The notes under the pieces are model-generated. The model made no database searches, had not been told where the DNA came from, and saw nothing but the letters and a program-made list of their open reading frames with translations. The position numbers and the translations under genes are program-made. This document shows positions 19,772-21,344 of a stretch of DNA of 21,344 nt, one piece after another. Source of the stretch: a virus; IMG/VR virus record IMGVR_UViG_3300006735_000321, positions 1 through 21,344 of that record; one strand, written 5' to 3'. Within the stretch, counting starts at the first letter, position 1, and each line of letters begins with the position of its first letter.

Positions 19772-20574
19772 GTGGCGTCACGGTAGTTCGTAATGCTCTT
19801 ATGAGTCTGTTATCCGTCACTGGTAGAGACCAACACATCAACGGTAAACCACAGAAGCAGGTCACTGGCTGTATTGTCTCGCTAAATGACAAAGTGCTAT
19901 CCACTACATCTATTGTTAAGGACGGTAAAACATCACTATCTCGTTTCTCGATATTGACTGATTCGGAACAGAGTGCTACAATTCCTGTGCCCGACATTGA
20001 CCGCATGCTCGGTGTTCTAAAGCATCATGGGGATAGAGTTAATTTAGATTACAAAGATGACAAAGTAGTGATTAAGTCTAAGAACAAACAGACTACGCTT
20101 ACTGGTGGTTTCGGGGCTAAGGCATTTGCCAACAGCCAAAGCACACTCAAAGAATGGTGGGCTCAAGCCAATGAGCGAGCAAAGCAAATCAAAGGTAATG
20201 TTTATTTGACTAAGGACGGAGATACAATTACTCCTTTCTTTGTTGCCGAATTGCCAGCCGAAGAACTACATGATGCTCTCAAATGCGACGGTATTAACGG
20301 ACAGAAGTTAAATCGCTACACCTTCAAAGTAGAAGACGGCTCCTTTACTTTGACAGTGGGTGACGCATTTAAAGGTCGGACAACTGTTGATTTTGGGCCG
20401 CATACATCTAAGGATTTTTCCGCTACTTTTGAGGGTGGTCTTGAACATATACTAAGACACTACTCAAATGAAATTAAATTATCGTTTATGGACTTCACAG
20501 AATATGGACAAGGCATACGCCTTATCCTCACTATGGAGAACGGAGACTGGGTATTTCAAGCAGGGGTGCTTTAA
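19768..20574 (+). CDS. Sliding clamp (PCNA-like)
   Basis: 268 aa with the two-domain pattern of PCNA: an N-terminal domain with VPDIDRMLGVLKHHGDRVNLDYKDDKVVIKS (about 74-104) and a C-terminal domain with FEGGLEHILRHYSNEIKLSFMDFTEYGQGIRLILTMENGDWVFQAGVL (the last 48 residues), matching PCNA's 'Y L......A....V.L.......P...........Y...P'. The interdomain connector and the first strands are divergent. As a ring it would tether polymerase to DNA; it is loaded by RFC (16506). Clamp and loader encoded together with an SSB is typical of archaeal viruses with their own replisome. ATG 19768 is in an ATGA overlap. Confidence 0.65.
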   Translation: MSGVTVVRNALMSLLSVTGRDQHINGKPQKQVTGCIVSLNDKVLSTTSIVKDGKTSLSRFSILTDSEQSATIPVPDIDRMLGVLKHHGDRVNLDYKDDKVVIKSKNKQTTLTGGFGAKAFANSQSTLKEWWAQANERAKQIKGNVYLTKDGDTITPFFVAELPAEELHDALKCDGINGQKLNRYTFKVEDGSFTLTVGDAFKGRTTVDFGPHTSKDFSATFEGGLEHILRHYSNEIKLSFMDFTEYGQGIRLILTMENGDWVFQAGVL

Positions 20575-20978
20575 TGAGCATCTTTGATACTGGAAAGACC
20601 GGTAATAATGGTAATGGGTTTAAGAAAGGTAGAAGGGATAGCATACTCGGATTTAGCACAGGCGAAGTAGAAGAAGCATGCGCATATCCGCCTCTCAATC
20701 GCTGGATTTACCGAAGTTCGCACCGCCGAAGGCGTATGCGTATAGTGCTTGGGTGCGTGTGGTATCACGATATGCTACCCGATGTGTGGTATTCGACAGA
20801 AGAAATTACTCAAATGTGCTTACAGCATGATTCAAAAGGAACATCGGCTATGGTTATTACAAATCAAAGAATAGGCACTCTACTTAGAGTGTTTATTGCT
20901 CGTAATTTAGTCGAGTATAGAGTTGTCAAGGGCAAAAGAGAATACATAAAAGGTGAAATAAATGAAAATGAAGTGTGA
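20574..20978 (+). CDS. Basic protein with C-terminal winged-helix-like domain, 134 aa
   Basis: TAATG overlap with the clamp gene. Residues 1-30 are Gly/Lys-rich and flexible. RSSHRRRRMRIVLGCVWYHDM (47-67) is strongly basic, then YSTEEITQMCLQHDSKGTSAMVITNQRIGTLLRVFIARNLVEYRVVKGKREYI (73-125) reads as a winged helix with recognition helix TNQRIGTLLRVFIAR and wing VEYRVVKGKREY. Probable DNA-binding protein; target unknown. Confidence 0.6.
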   Translation: MSIFDTGKTGNNGNGFKKGRRDSILGFSTGEVEEACAYPPLNRWIYRSSHRRRRMRIVLGCVWYHDMLPDVWYSTEEITQMCLQHDSKGTSAMVITNQRIGTLLRVFIARNLVEYRVVKGKREYIKGEINENEV

Positions 20979-21309
20979 TAAATGCAACAAAGAACAAATT
21001 ATCAATCAACAGCAACCTATGGTTGCCGTGGGTGAGATTGCTGAACAAATGGTAGCGTGCATTCGCTGCCACTCCGTGTTTAAATTATGCTTGACTCTTA
21101 AATCTCTCCGAGATGACTACCGTGACCCTCACTGGTTGCGTGAACACTATGTGGATAAAGGCTACTCTATGGCGGCAATAGCCGACATGTGCGCTGTTAC
21201 TCCTATGACTATTCAAAATTGGCTACGCCGCCACGACATCGAAACAAGAGGGCGTGGATATAGGGCTGGCGCTGGTAAGACACGCTTAAGTAGTGCCGAT
21301 AATAAATGA
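20962..21309 (+). CDS. Zinc-finger/HTH DNA-binding protein, 115 aa
   Basis: CDKC (5-8) and CIRC (33-36) form a zinc ribbon; DPHWLREHYVDKGYSMAAIADMCAVTPMTIQNWLRRHDIETRGRG (56-99) is a helix-turn-helix of the kind seen in phage HNH-endonuclease-associated and resolvase-like proteins (L..LY...G.S...IA...G.S..T...WL...GI..R). No nuclease motif is present, so it is a stand-alone DNA binder. ATG 20962 follows AGGTGA by 5 nt; ATG 20968 is an alternative. It overlaps the previous gene by 17 nt. Confidence 0.7.
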   Translation: MKMKCDKCNKEQIINQQQPMVAVGEIAEQMVACIRCHSVFKLCLTLKSLRDDYRDPHWLREHYVDKGYSMAAIADMCAVTPMTIQNWLRRHDIETRGRGYRAGAGKTRLSSADNK

Positions 21310-21315
21310 TTAGGT

Positions 21316-21344
21316 ATGATTGTAACACAGGTAGGCGGTAGAGA
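21316..21344 (+). CDS. Possible start of the next gene (cut by window end)
   Basis: ATG 21316 opens a frame (MIVTQVGGR) that runs off the window. It is only 9 codons, so it is a guess. The other candidate, ATG 21306 overlapping the previous stop as ATGA, stops after 11 codons. Confidence 0.3.

Overview
The window looks like part of the genome of an archaeal DNA virus (or a virus-like plasmid). About 47 genes lie on the + strand, tightly packed and often sharing an ATGA or GTGA stop/start overlap. Archaeal traits are a RFC small subunit, a PCNA-like clamp and an MCM-like AAA+ helicase; TATA boxes 26-29 nt upstream of leaderless starts; and Shine-Dalgarno sites (AGGAGGTGA type) elsewhere. Base composition is mesophilic and balanced. 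A tailed virus of a mesophilic, perhaps marine, euryarchaeon is my best inference. No capsid, portal or large terminase gene is present, so the virus call rests on gene content and density.

Layout. (1) 1-1824: three small genes (111 aa, 66 aa, a ribbon-helix-helix regulator) separated by long, highly structured spacers, then about 800 nt without a convincing gene. That stretch holds a second copy of a hairpin element, a T9 terminator and a 131-bp direct repeat built around a perfect 14-bp palindrome. (2) 1825-9617: 24 mostly very small genes of unknown function, nearly all translationally coupled, punctuated by six copies of a TATA promoter element with a GC-rich block directly downstream. 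This looks like an early or accessory region; the only recognisable families are a zinc/OB-fold protein, a common phage family at 6922, and zinc-ribbon proteins. (3) 9618-10819: a different TATA promoter, a roughly 128-nt structured leader that can bury the Shine-Dalgarno site of its own gene, and two genes. (4) 10820-11108: an AT-rich gap with a base-exact symmetric array of inverted repeats around a CTATA tandem, a candidate replication origin. (5) 11109-21344: the replication and DNA-binding region: PAC2-like protein, MCM-like helicase, winged-helix proteins, a terminase-small-subunit-like protein, a gamma-glutamylcyclotransferase-like protein, RFC small subunit, a probable ssDNA-binding protein, a Sak4/RecA-like ATPase, a sliding clamp and HTH/zinc proteins.

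How it fits together. The helicase, clamp, clamp loader, ssDNA-binding protein and Sak4-like ATPase form a viral replisome and recombination set that would act on the nearby origin candidate; no DNA polymerase or primase is seen here. The second promoter class (GGYTATATAGTGGCGKAG) sits in front of the 9775, RFC and ssDNA-binding genes and probably co-ordinates them, while the first class serves the small-gene region. RNA structure seems to be used repeatedly to control translation.
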